From contig CAYXVB010000042.1 of NCBI GenBank assembly GCA_964467785.1, forward strand, positions 1-24,410: a stretch of 24,410 nucleotides of DNA, read 5' to 3'. A program made the translations under genes and the position numbers. Below are positions 7,052 through 13,604 of this stretch, piece by piece. How positions within the stretch are numbered: position 1 is the stretch's first letter; every line of letters begins with the position of its first letter. This stretch comes from CAYXVB01 sp964467785 (GTDB taxonomy: Bacteria > Bdellovibrionota > UBA1018). The notes beneath the pieces were generated by a model. The model did not search any database. It was not told where the DNA came from and saw only the letters and a list, made by a program, of their open reading frames with translations.

Positions 7052-7303
7052 TCAGCTTGCAGCGCGCGTGCCCTGATGGAGCGCCACATCGGAGCTTCCG
7101 TGCGGCCGGGCGACCGGAGCGGCCAGTTCCTTCAGGTGCTGCGCATTTCTGTAGGCCATTCGCATATGGAAAACCCAGAAGGACGACGCCAGGAGCACGC
7201 CCGAAAAGAAGGAAGCCCACGTCAATCCACCCACGACGTAGATGGACCACGCGGAGAGGAGCAAGTACAGGTAGGGCCGTAGTTCGTAGATGAGCTTTTC
7301 CAT
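7052..7303 (-). CDS. small two-helix inner-membrane protein
   Basis: The 83-residue product has two hydrophobic segments: YLYLLLSAWSIYVVGGL (about 11-27) and FFSGVLLASSFWVFHM (about 31-46). A short basic stretch (RMAYRNAQHLKE) and a polar tail follow. A glycine/threonine turn separates the helices, so a hairpin with both ends in the cytosol is likely. I do not recognise a family. ATG 7303 has a GGGGGA stretch about 8 bases upstream. The gene is followed after 7 bp by the DUF1059 gene. The 153 bp between it and hisS contains a short hairpin and no strong promoter that I can see. Confidence 0.6.
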   Translation of the reverse strand: MEKLIYELRPYLYLLLSAWSIYVVGGLTWASFFSGVLLASSFWVFHMRMAYRNAQHLKELAAPVARPHGSSDVALHQGTRAAS

Positions 7304-7409
7304 GAAGGAAGTCCCCCTACCCACTAGTAAAGCAAATCCCTTGCCGACCGCTCCGGATACTCTACCCCCATTTAATCGGGTTTGAGCGATTTGAGCCTGT
7401 CTAAGTCCC

Positions 7410-7427
7410 AACTTTTGACTAAAAGTT
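7410..7427. terminator. short hairpin downstream of hisS
   Basis: AACTTTT (7410-7416) pairs perfectly with AAAAGTT (7421-7427) around a GACT loop. It lies 30 bp beyond the hisS stop, between hisS and the next minus-strand gene. It is AT-rich and lacks a following T-run, so it is a weak terminator candidate or an operator. Confidence 0.3.
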
Positions 7428-7456
7428 CGACAGGGGCCGGCCTCTGGGCGTCTCCC

Positions 7457-8737
7457 TCAGACTCGAACCTCCACGAGCACCTCTCCCATCGGTACGACCT
7501 TCTGTTCACCGGTCAAGAGGTTCTTTAGGACGACCTGTCCCTGCTCCAGCTCGCTTTCGCCAAACAGGACACAGAACCGCGCCCCGTGTTTGGACGCGAG
7601 TTTGAGCTGCGATCCAAAACCTCCCGCCTCAAGCGGCGTGATCACCTTGAGCCCGGCCGCGCGCAGCGGGCGCGCGACCTTCTCCGCGGTCCCGCGCAGC
7701 TCAAGCTTCGGCAGGCTGACGAAAACATCGACCTGAGGACCGAAGTCCGGGAGCAGCTTGTGGGTCTCGAGGAAGTTTTGGAGCGTGACATCGCCCATGC
7801 CGAGGCCCACGCCCGAGAGTTTGTGATTGCCAAAGAGTCCGACCAGATTGTCGTAGCGTCCGCCTCCGAACATCGCGCGCCGGTTTTCCGGCGAGGTGTC
7901 GTACATCTCGAAGACCGTTCCCGTGTAATAGTCCAACCCGCGCAGGACCGTCGGATCGAAGACCACGCAGTCGATCTCCCCCGATTCGCGCATCAGCTTG
8001 AACAAGGCCTTAAGCTCCTCGACGCCCTGGCAGGGCAGCTCGCGGGCCGTCGTTTCGAAATCGCTCTTAAAAAACTCTTCCATGCGGATCCGCTGCGCCT
8101 CGGTGACCCCGAGTTCGTTGAGCCACTTGACGTAAGCCTCATCCCCGATCTTGGCGCGAGCATCAATAGCCTTGGTCACCTGGAGCGCGGTCTCGGCCGG
8201 AAGCTTGAGGGTCTCGGCGAAGAGATGGTCCATGAGACGGCGATTGTTGACACGGATCGCGACGTGCTTCTCCCCGCCAAACGCCCGGATGAGATCCAAC
8301 GAAAGCGTCAAAAGCTCCGCGTCAGCCAGCAGCGGATCGCCCCCAAGCACATCGACATTGAGCTGCCAGTGCTCCCGGAGTCGGCCGCGCTGCGGACGCT
8401 CGTAGCGCCAGAGATTGGGGATCGAGTACCAGCGCACTGGGCGCGGCAATTCGTGAATCTTGCCCGCCACCATGCGGGCGAGCGTGGGCGTCATTTCGGG
8501 ACGCACCGCCATTTTTCGTTCGCCGCGATCCATCAGCCAATAAAGTTGCTGATTGACGATCTCCTCGCCGGTCTTCGCGGCATAGAGTTCGAAAGGCTCA
8601 AGCATCGGGCCGTCGTATTCGAGGTAGCCGTACCGTTCGACCGCATGGCGCATTCGGTCAAACATCCATTTCCGGATGCGCATGTCGTCGGGATAAAAAT
8701 CGCGGGTACCTTTGTAAGGCTGAGTGCTCAGTGCCAT
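7457..8737 (-). CDS. hisS: histidyl-tRNA synthetase
   Basis: This 426-residue class II synthetase charges tRNA-His with histidine. Visible signatures are the N-terminal PYKGTRDFYP, motif 1 around YLEYDGPMLEPFELYAAKTGEE (39-59), motif 2 in WRYERPQRGRLREHWQ (110-125), the HisA motif VLRGLDYYTG (264-273) with the substrate-binding arginine, and motif 3 from GGGRYDNLVGLFG to SGVGLGMGD (291-316). The last 90 residues (from about 335) form the anticodon-binding domain. The length is normal. ATG 8737 is the family start. A promoter, TTGACG-16-TATAAA, ends so near the start codon that the transcript may be nearly leaderless, although AAAGGG just upstream could also serve as a ribosome site. Confidence 0.96.
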   Translation of the reverse strand: MALSTQPYKGTRDFYPDDMRIRKWMFDRMRHAVERYGYLEYDGPMLEPFELYAAKTGEEIVNQQLYWLMDRGERKMAVRPEMTPTLARMVAGKIHELPRPVRWYSIPNLWRYERPQRGRLREHWQLNVDVLGGDPLLADAELLTLSLDLIRAFGGEKHVAIRVNNRRLMDHLFAETLKLPAETALQVTKAIDARAKIGDEAYVKWLNELGVTEAQRIRMEEFFKSDFETTARELPCQGVEELKALFKLMRESGEIDCVVFDPTVLRGLDYYTGTVFEMYDTSPENRRAMFGGGRYDNLVGLFGNHKLSGVGLGMGDVTLQNFLETHKLLPDFGPQVDVFVSLPKLELRGTAEKVARPLRAAGLKVITPLEAGGFGSQLKLASKHGARFCVLFGESELEQGQVVLKNLLTGEQKVVPMGEVLVEVRV

Positions 8738-8745
8738 GAATCCCT

Positions 8746-8773
8746 TTTATAAGAAGGCAATCAGGCACGTCAA
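8746..8773 (-). promoter_or_regulatory. sigma-70-type promoter of hisS
   Basis: On the minus strand TTGACG (8768-8773) and TATAAA (8746-8751) are 16 bp apart. The predicted transcript would start about two bases before the ATG at 8737. The -35 is one arm of GTCAA-ATG-TTGAC (8769-8781), so the other arm offers a TTGACT facing the DUF2090 gene, although no good -10 follows it there. Confidence 0.5.
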
Positions 8774-8849
8774 ATGTTGACTTGGCTTCGGTGGCTTGTT
8801 ACGCCGAATGAAATTGAGTTCTAACTCTCTCTATGAGGAGATCAAAAAA

Positions 8850-9773
8850 ATGGCTCACAAAGATCTCGGTTTTACCCGCGACATGTTCATCATGCCTTTC
8901 GATCATCGCGGTTCGTTCCAGGAAAAGCTGTTCGGCATCAAGGGCCGTCAACCCAATGCTGAGGAAACCCGGGAAATCGCCTCCTATAAAAATATCATCT
9001 ATGACGGCTTCCTCATGGCCATCAAGCAAGGTGTGCCGAAGGACAAGGCCGGCATCCTCGTCGACGAGCAGTTCGGCAACGACATCCTCCTCGAAGCCCA
9101 CAAAGGCGGCTTTATGACGGCCTGCCCGGCCGAAAAGTCCGGCCAGGACGAGTTCGACTTCGAGTATGGCGCGGAGTTCGGCGCCCACATCAATAAGTAC
9201 CAGCCCACCTTTGTCAAGGTGCTGGTCCGCTATAACCCCGAAGGCGACGCCACCCTGAACAAGCGCCAGTCCGAGCGCCTCAAAAAGCTCTCGGACTACT
9301 GCCACTCGCACGGCAACAAGTTCATGTTCGAACTGCTCGTTCCGGCCACGCCGGAGCAGCTTGCCAAGTGCGGCGGCGACGTTAAGAAATACGACCATGA
9401 CCTGCGCCCGGGCCTCATGATCCAGGCCATGCAGCAGCTTCAGAACTTCGGCATCGAAGCCGACGTGTGGAAGCTCGAAGGCATCGAGACCGAAGCCGAC
9501 TCCCGCAAGGTGGCGGCCCAGGCCCGCGTCGGCGGCCGCGACAATGTCGGCGTCATCGTGCTCGGCCGCGGCGAAAACGCCGAAAAGGTCAAGCACTGGC
9601 TCCAGACCGCCGCCAAGGTCCCCGGCCTCATCGGCTTTGCCGTCGGCCGCACGATCTTCTGGGAACCGCTCAAGGCGGTCAAGGACGGCAAGATGACTCG
9701 CGAGCAAGCCTCGGCTGCAGTCGCCGCCAACTACAAGGGCTTCTGCGACCTCTGGCAAAAGGCTCGCGCGTGA
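8850..9773 (+). CDS. DUF2090 family aldolase-like protein (IolC C-terminal-domain type)
   Basis: The 307-residue protein resembles the DUF2090 domain fused to the kinase IolC in some bacteria and assigned to 2-deoxy-5-keto-gluconate-6-phosphate aldolase activity in inositol breakdown. It should be a TIM barrel. Strand-end motifs are FIMPFDHRGSF (13-23), GILVDEQFG (68-76), FVKVLVRYNP (121-130), KFMFELLVP (157-165), VWKLEG (206-211) and GFAVGRTIFW (262-271). K123 and K208 are possible Schiff-base lysines; I cannot choose. No other inositol gene is nearby, so the substrate may differ. ATG 8850 has GAGGAG nine bases upstream, making it much better than earlier in-frame starts. The stop overlaps the next gene (GTGA). 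Confidence 0.8.
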   Translation: MAHKDLGFTRDMFIMPFDHRGSFQEKLFGIKGRQPNAEETREIASYKNIIYDGFLMAIKQGVPKDKAGILVDEQFGNDILLEAHKGGFMTACPAEKSGQDEFDFEYGAEFGAHINKYQPTFVKVLVRYNPEGDATLNKRQSERLKKLSDYCHSHGNKFMFELLVPATPEQLAKCGGDVKKYDHDLRPGLMIQAMQQLQNFGIEADVWKLEGIETEADSRKVAAQARVGGRDNVGVIVLGRGENAEKVKHWLQTAAKVPGLIGFAVGRTIFWEPLKAVKDGKMTREQASAAVAANYKGFCDLWQKARA

Positions 9774-10069
9774 ATTACCTGCTGCCGATCGCATTTTTAG
9801 TTTTCGCGCCCGCCGCTTTTGCGGAAGGCGGAGGGGCCGCCGAGCTGCTCAAGAACACGAGCACGCAGATTTTGCCGGAAAAAGCCAGTTCAGCCTCAAA
9901 AAGGGTGAAATTGGAATCGACCTGTACGGACGAGAACGGAAGAATTCTCAAGCAGGCGGACGCCGGTTTCAATCTCTGCCTTTCCAAAGCGACGCAGAAG
10001 TCCGGCGGCACTCAGGATTCCAAGGCTCCGCAAGCCGGTGCATCGGCTACTTACACGTTCGGGCAGTAA
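9770..10069 (+). CDS. small secreted hypothetical protein coupled to the aldolase gene
   Basis: This 99-residue product starts at GTG 9770, overlapping the stop of the upstream gene as GTGA; AAAGG lies eight bases before. The first 18 residues (NYLLPIAFLVFAPAAFA) are a signal peptide with an AFA-EG cleavage site. The mature part is polar, with two cysteines (in STCTDENG and FNLCLSKA) that could form a disulfide, and a Gly/Ala/Ser-rich end. I recognise no family. The overlap implies coupled translation with a cytosolic enzyme, which is odd for an exported protein. The operon ends at the terminator at 10090. Confidence 0.65.
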   Translation: MNYLLPIAFLVFAPAAFAEGGGAAELLKNTSTQILPEKASSASKRVKLESTCTDENGRILKQADAGFNLCLSKATQKSGGTQDSKAPQAGASATYTFGQ

Positions 10070-10089
10070 GGTTCGTTCAGTAAAAACTC

Positions 10090-10126
10090 AGGCCGGGAAA
10101 CCCTCAGCGGATTTCCCGGCCTTTTT
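10090..10126 (+). terminator. Rho-independent terminator
   Basis: An 11-bp perfect GC-rich stem (AGGCCGGGAAA at 10090-10100 with TTTCCCGGCCT at 10112-10122, 11-base loop) runs directly into TTTTT. It ends the DUF2090/secreted-protein operon 20 bp after the last stop. Confidence 0.93.
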
Positions 10127-10176
10127 ATTTCCTGCACGCGGCTTGTTGTACTCAGATGATCCAGGAAATTCTTGAA

Positions 10177-10311
10177 ATGTAGGGTTTGAACCCTACAATT
10201 GCGGGCTATTCTTTTCTTAACGTCTCCACCAGGGCCCAGCGCACCGGTCGAGCCAAGAGGCCCAAAGAGTTCCGACGAATAGGCCGCAATTGTAGGGTGC
10301 TCGCCCTACAT
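10177..10311. mobile_element. REPIN- or MITE-like element with 35-bp inverted ends
   Basis: Bases 10177-10211 and 10277-10311 are inverted repeats of 35 bp with about five mismatches. Both start ATGTAGGG, share ACCCTACAATTGCGG and end near CTATTC. Each arm is itself a palindrome: TGTAGGGTT-TG-AACCCTACA at 10178-10197 and TGTAGGG...CCCTACA at 10291-10310. The spacer is about 65 bp and has no open frame. Two REP-like hairpins in opposite orientation are the layout of a REPIN, mobilised in trans by RAYT transposases; a MITE is the alternative. No flanking target duplication is obvious. The right end abuts the stop codon of the NmrA-type gene. Confidence 0.65.
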
Positions 10312-11346
10312 CAGGCCCACGACCGAGCGAAGTCGCGAGCGTATTTGTGGATGTCCGTCGGCTCACGCCCGAGGATCCGGCGCACGGAATCCGTCAGGCC
10401 GGCGCTATAGCCTTCGCGCAGGTATCCCAAGATGAGCAGGAGAAAATCGACGTAATCCGCGGGCACACCCGCCCCCTTCATTCCGTCGCCCAAGACCTTG
10501 GGCTCGATTTCCTCGTAACGGATCGGCAAGCCCGTGGCTACGACGAGCGCCCTGGCGACCTCGTCATGATCGATGGACGCGGGACCCGTCAGGACAAAAG
10601 CCTGGTTGGCCAGCGCGTCGTTTCCAACTTCCTCCAGCAGCTTTTGCGCGACGGCTGAGATGTCGCGGGAATCGATGAAGCTGACTTTGGCGCGACCTGC
10701 CGGCAGGAGGATCTTGCGCTGATCGCGGATGCCCGGAAGCCAGAACGTATGGAAGTTCTGCATGAACCAGTTGGGCCGGATGATGTTGTAGCGCAGGCCC
10801 GTGCGCTCCAGCTCGAGCTCCGCCCTCCCCATCGGCGAGTCGGGATTCGCATCCGCGCCCATCGCGGTCATGAGCACGACCTTTTCGAGCTTGCGGCGGG
10901 ACGCCTCGGCGATCAGTGGCGAGAGGATCCGGTACTGGTCCGCAAAGCCCGGAGGCGAAAGCAGGAACGCGCGGCTCACTCCCTCAAACGCTTCCGACAC
11001 TCCCTTGCCGCTGGCCAGGTCCGCCTGCACCCACTCGATGCCGTCGGCGGACCTGCCCGACGCGTTGGCGGACCTGCCCGACGCGTTGGCGGACCTGCCC
11101 GACGCGTTGGCGGACCTGCCCNNNNNNNNNNNNNNNNNNNNNNNNNNNNNNNNNNNNNNNNNNNNNNNNNNNNNNNNNNNNNNNNNNNNNNNNNNNNNNN
11201 NNNNNNNNNNNNNNNNNNNNNGACGCGTTGGCGGAAACCGGCTTGCTGGTGATGCCGCGAACCCGCGCGCCGGAGCTGAGAAGTCCCGAGGCCAGTTGAG
11301 AACCCACGGTGCCGGATGCACCGACGATCAAATAAAGCTTAGACAT
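10311..11346 (-). CDS. NmrA/SDR-type NAD(P)-binding protein, interrupted by an assembly gap
   Basis: The N-terminus has the Rossmann nucleotide motif (YLIVGASGTVGSQLASGLL, GxxGxxG pattern). The C-terminal half is typical of NmrA-like atypical SDRs, with FLLSPP, KVVLMTAMGA, RYNIIRPNWFMQNF, SFIDSRDISAVA and the closing ALVVATGLPI. Such proteins are redox sensors or quinone/NADPH-linked reductases. The 100-N run at 11122-11221 splits the frame, but removing it joins both halves in one frame, so the gene is probably intact. The gap lies in a 21-bp tandem repeat encoding GRSANAS. ATG 11346 has GGGAG ten bases upstream. It follows yceI by 37 bp and should be in its operon. Confidence 0.8.
11050..11233 (-). 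repeat. 21-bp coding tandem repeat (GRSANAS units)
   Basis: Three full units of a 21-bp sequence occupy 11050-11112. Nine bases of a fourth precede the N gap and the remaining twelve follow it at 11222-11233. On the minus strand each unit encodes GRSANAS. The coordinates include the 100-N gap, so the true copy number is unknown but at least four. It is inserted between the second and third strands of the Rossmann fold, near SANAS in the flanking sequence from which it may have expanded. Confidence 0.85.
11122..11221. other. assembly gap (100 N)
   Basis: Exactly 100 N, the usual placeholder for a gap of unknown length. It sits within the tandem repeat, so the cause is probably repeat collapse. 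Frame continuity requires a real length divisible by three. Confidence 0.99.
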
Positions 11347-11383
11347 GACAATATTCTCCCTGGGATTTATCGGTTCGCTGCGC

Positions 11384-12004
11384 TTACTTCTTGGCCTGAG
11401 CCTGGGCCTTGGCAGCCTGGACCTTCAGCGAGATCGTGATCTCATCGCCGACGACCGGGCCGGCTTCAACAGCCTTGTTCCAAGTCAGGCCGAAGTCCTT
11501 GCGGCTGATCTTGGTGGAGGCGGTAAAAGCGATCTTCTGATTGCCATAGGCGTCCTTGGCGGCGCCGAGATAACGGCCATCCAGCGTGACTTGGCGCGTG
11601 TTGCCTTTGATCGTCAGATCGCCAGTCACCTTCATCGCATTACCGTCCATGGCGATCTTGCGGGCCTGGAAGGTCATCTTGGGATATTTCTTAGCGTCGA
11701 AAAAATCGGCGCTGCGGAGGTGCTCGTCACGCTGCCCGATCCCGGTATCAACTGATGACGTCTCGATCGTGGCCGTGAGCTTGGAATCCTCGACCTTGGC
11801 GGGCACCTGGAGCTCGCCCGAGAAGGCGTTGAAGCGACCCTCTACCGAAGAGATCACCAGATGCGGCACTTCAAAGCCCACCTTGGTGTGCATCGGGTCA
11901 ATGGCGTAGCTTCCCGGCTCGATGCGGTCGGCGGCGAGTGCCAGGATGGGGGCGGAAAGGGCGACGGTGGCAAGGGCGAAAAAACTGTTCTGGGCGGTTT
12001 TCAT
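11384..12004 (-). CDS. YceI family periplasmic protein
   Basis: This 206-residue protein has a signal peptide (residues 1-24, cleavage at LALAA-DR) and a complete YceI lipocalin-like barrel: YAIDPMHTKVGFEVPHL, EGRFNAFSGEL, the loop TGIGQRDEHLRSADFFDAKKYP, MTFQARKI, VTGDLTIKGNTRQVTLDG and FGLTWNKAVEAGPVVGDEITI. The family binds long isoprenoid or polyprenyl ligands in the periplasm and is often induced by stress. A lysine/alanine-rich tail ends the protein. AGGAG lies six bases before ATG 12004. It is the first gene of a yceI/NmrA-type unit, divergent from a LysR gene that probably controls it. Confidence 0.93.
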   Translation of the reverse strand: MKTAQNSFFALATVALSAPILALAADRIEPGSYAIDPMHTKVGFEVPHLVISSVEGRFNAFSGELQVPAKVEDSKLTATIETSSVDTGIGQRDEHLRSADFFDAKKYPKMTFQARKIAMDGNAMKVTGDLTIKGNTRQVTLDGRYLGAAKDAYGNQKIAFTASTKISRKDFGLTWNKAVEAGPVVGDEITISLKVQAAKAQAQAKK

Positions 12005-12079
12005 GGAAGTCTCCTGAGTGGGTTGTGGCTCGGTGCGAAGTGTCTCGCGATGAAGTCAGGATCGCCCATTTCGACTTTG

Positions 12080-12108
12080 TTGATTAGACGCGATTATTGA
12101 ACTACACT
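12080..12108 (+). promoter_or_regulatory. promoter of the LysR gene
   Basis: TTGATT (12080-12085) and TACACT (12103-12108) are 17 bp apart. The expected transcript start, near 12115, falls inside the palindrome at 12107-12126. Confidence 0.5.
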
Positions 12109-12126
12109 GTTCCACTAAGGGAACAG
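12107..12126. promoter_or_regulatory. inverted-repeat operator, probable LysR site
   Basis: CTGTTCC (12107-12113) and GGAACAG (12120-12126) form a perfect 7-bp inverted repeat with a 6-bp spacer, ending five bases before the LysR start codon. It overlaps the end of the -10, the predicted transcript start and the AAGGGA ribosome site, so a bound regulator would repress its own gene. Confidence 0.55.
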
Positions 12127-12131
12127 CACAC

Positions 12132-13037
12132 ATGGACCTCGAACTGATCCGGATCTTCGTCAAAGTGGTCGAGCTGGGAAGCTTCACGCGGGCGGCCCAG
12201 CAGCTCAAGCTGCCCAAATCCACGGTCAGCCGCGGAGTGAGCCGCCTCGAGAGCGGCTCTGGGACGCGGCTGCTCCTGCGCACCACGCGCAGTCTCAAGC
12301 TCACCGAAGCCGGACGGGCATTTTACGACCGCTGCGCGGGAGCGGTGCGCGAGATCGAGGAAGCGGGCCGCGGCCTGCAGGGCGCCGACGAGCAGATCTC
12401 GGGCCAGGTCCGGCTGACAGCTCCCGAGGACGTGGGGCAGTTTCTCGTCTCTCCCGAGATCCGCGCGCTGGCGCGCAAGTACCCTGCCCTCTCGTTTGAC
12501 TTCAACTTCACCGACGACGTGATCGATCTCGTGCGCGAGGGCTACGACATCGCGGTCCGCGCGGGCCGCCTGCCCGCGAGCCGCATGCGCGCGCTCCGCC
12601 TCGGCGAAGTGGCGATGGTGCTTGTGGCTTCTCCACGCTACCTCGAGCGCGCGCCTCGACTCCAAGGGCCAGCCGATCTGGCCAGCCAGGACTGCCTGGA
12701 GTTCCTGCCCGAGGCCCAGGTGCACCGCTGGAAGCTCACGCGTTCCGGACCGGGTGCACGAACTGAATCGGTCACCATCCGTCCCCGGTTCGCGGGCAAT
12801 CACGCGCGCAGCATCATCCAGCTCGCTCTCGACGCTGGCGGCATCGCACTCATGCCCAACGTGACCTGCAAAGATGAGCTCGATTCGGGCAAGCTGGTTC
12901 GGGTGCTGCCGCAGTGGGATGGCGAAAAGCTCCCGATTTACCTGGTCCTGCCGTCGTCAGGCCCCGTACCGCGACGAGTGCGCGTCGTGGCGGACCATCT
13001 GGCGGCGGTGCTCAAGGATACGCTCAAATCAATTTGA
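12132..13037 (+). CDS. LysR family transcriptional regulator
   Basis: This 301-residue regulator has the N-terminal winged helix (MDLELIRIFVKVVELGSF, AAQQLKLPKSTVSRGVSRLE, LLLRTTRSLKLTEAG; residues 1-60), a linker helix and a type 2 periplasmic-binding-like effector domain from about 90 (GQVRLTAPEDVGQFLV, YDIAVRAGRLPASRMRALRLGEV, GGIALMPNVTCKDELDSGKLVRVLPQW). It resembles the subgroup around AaeR/DsdC-like regulators of divergent redox or resistance genes. The partner is the yceI/NmrA-type unit 127 bp away. An operator overlaps its own start region. Its 3' end overlaps that of the convergent gene at 13029 by nine bases. The inducer is unknown. Confidence 0.93.
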   Translation: MDLELIRIFVKVVELGSFTRAAQQLKLPKSTVSRGVSRLESGSGTRLLLRTTRSLKLTEAGRAFYDRCAGAVREIEEAGRGLQGADEQISGQVRLTAPEDVGQFLVSPEIRALARKYPALSFDFNFTDDVIDLVREGYDIAVRAGRLPASRMRALRLGEVAMVLVASPRYLERAPRLQGPADLASQDCLEFLPEAQVHRWKLTRSGPGARTESVTIRPRFAGNHARSIIQLALDAGGIALMPNVTCKDELDSGKLVRVLPQWDGEKLPIYLVLPSSGPVPRRVRVVADHLAAVLKDTLKSI

Positions 13038-13373
13038 GATCCGATGCGCCGCCTTCTCTGGCGATGTATTGGCCGTTCCGGCATCGGGACCCGTGTTGGG
13101 CTGGAGCTGCAGAGGCGCCGACGCCGGAGCGCGGTTGCGCTTGACGGGCTTCATCGCGCTCGCCGAGGTCACGCCCTTGAGCGCGCGCTGCTCGGCCAGA
13201 CTTTTTTCGGCAGCGACCTGTTTGACCGAGTCCCTCAATGCCGGTGCTTCGGTCACAGGGCGCTTGGCGTGGCCCCCTTCTCCCGTAGCCCGGCCCAGCG
13301 GAGCCAAGGTCCAGAACAAAACCATCACAGCCGTAAACGTCTTAAATCCGAAGTTTCGTGTGAAGTCGCTCAT
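13029..13373 (-). CDS. small exported or membrane-anchored hypothetical protein
   Basis: The 114-residue product begins with a basic N-terminus and a hydrophobic helix (FTAVMVLFWTLAPLG, about 13-27), then a polar, Ala/Pro/Lys-rich region without recognisable domains. This fits a signal anchor or a signal peptide cleaved near GRA-TG. No ribosome site precedes ATG 13373, but a sigma-28-like promoter ends ten bases upstream, so the message may be leaderless or nearly so. The 3' end overlaps the LysR gene. A plus-strand frame covers the same bases, but lacks these N-terminal features. Proximity to the chemoreceptor operon and the promoter type hint at a motility-regulated gene. Confidence 0.5.
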   Translation of the reverse strand: MSDFTRNFGFKTFTAVMVLFWTLAPLGRATGEGGHAKRPVTEAPALRDSVKQVAAEKSLAEQRALKGVTSASAMKPVKRNRAPASAPLQLQPNTGPDAGTANTSPEKAAHRISN

Positions 13374-13383
13374 AGCAATTATC

Positions 13384-13410
13384 TTATCGGCTCAATCAGC
13401 TATTACTCAA
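13384..13410 (-). promoter_or_regulatory. sigma-28 (FliA)-like promoter
   Basis: On the minus strand a perfect GCCGATAA (13384-13391), the FliA -10 consensus, follows TTGAGTAA (13403-13410) after 11 bp. The -35 matches TAAAGTTT at only four of eight positions. The same bases can also be read as a sigma-70 pair, TTGAGT-18-TAAGAT. The element faces the gene starting at 13373. Confidence 0.45.
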
Positions 13411-13423
13411 CCCTCTGATTGAG
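13391..13423. repeat. 9-bp inverted repeat across the promoter of the gene at 13373
   Basis: CTCAATCAG (13391-13399) and CTGATTGAG (13415-13423) are perfect inverted repeats with a 15-bp spacer. They flank the -35 of the minus-strand promoter and could be an operator. The rest of 13424-13604, upstream of the chemoreceptor gene, shows no clear promoter. Confidence 0.4.
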
Positions 13424-13604
13424 TCTCCTCGCCAGGTCAATGGAGACACAGCTTTGACTCAGCGTACTGTTTCAGTTTTTGGAGAGACTCTTAAGTCCCT
13501 ACAATTTTTTTACCGGATTCCGAAAAGTCTCAAGAGCCATTCAGGCGTGTGCGCAATTGGGTGGGGAGTGACCTTCCACCGGACATCAACAAGAGGACAG
13601 AAGA

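Noticed and set aside
7586..8752. 388-codon plus-strand frame opposite hisS
   Set aside because: It is the antisense of a gene with complete synthetase motifs; long antisense frames are common in high-GC DNA.
8799..9794. 331-codon minus-strand frame opposite the DUF2090 gene
   Set aside because: Antisense shadow; the plus strand has the ribosome site and family motifs.
11050..11233. Tandem repeats as a possible CRISPR array
   Set aside because: The 21-bp units are adjacent with no spacers and encode a repeated peptide within a gene.
10311..11346. Apparent frameshift in the NmrA-type gene
   Set aside because: Explained by the 100-N placeholder; deleting it restores a single frame, so I do not call a pseudogene.
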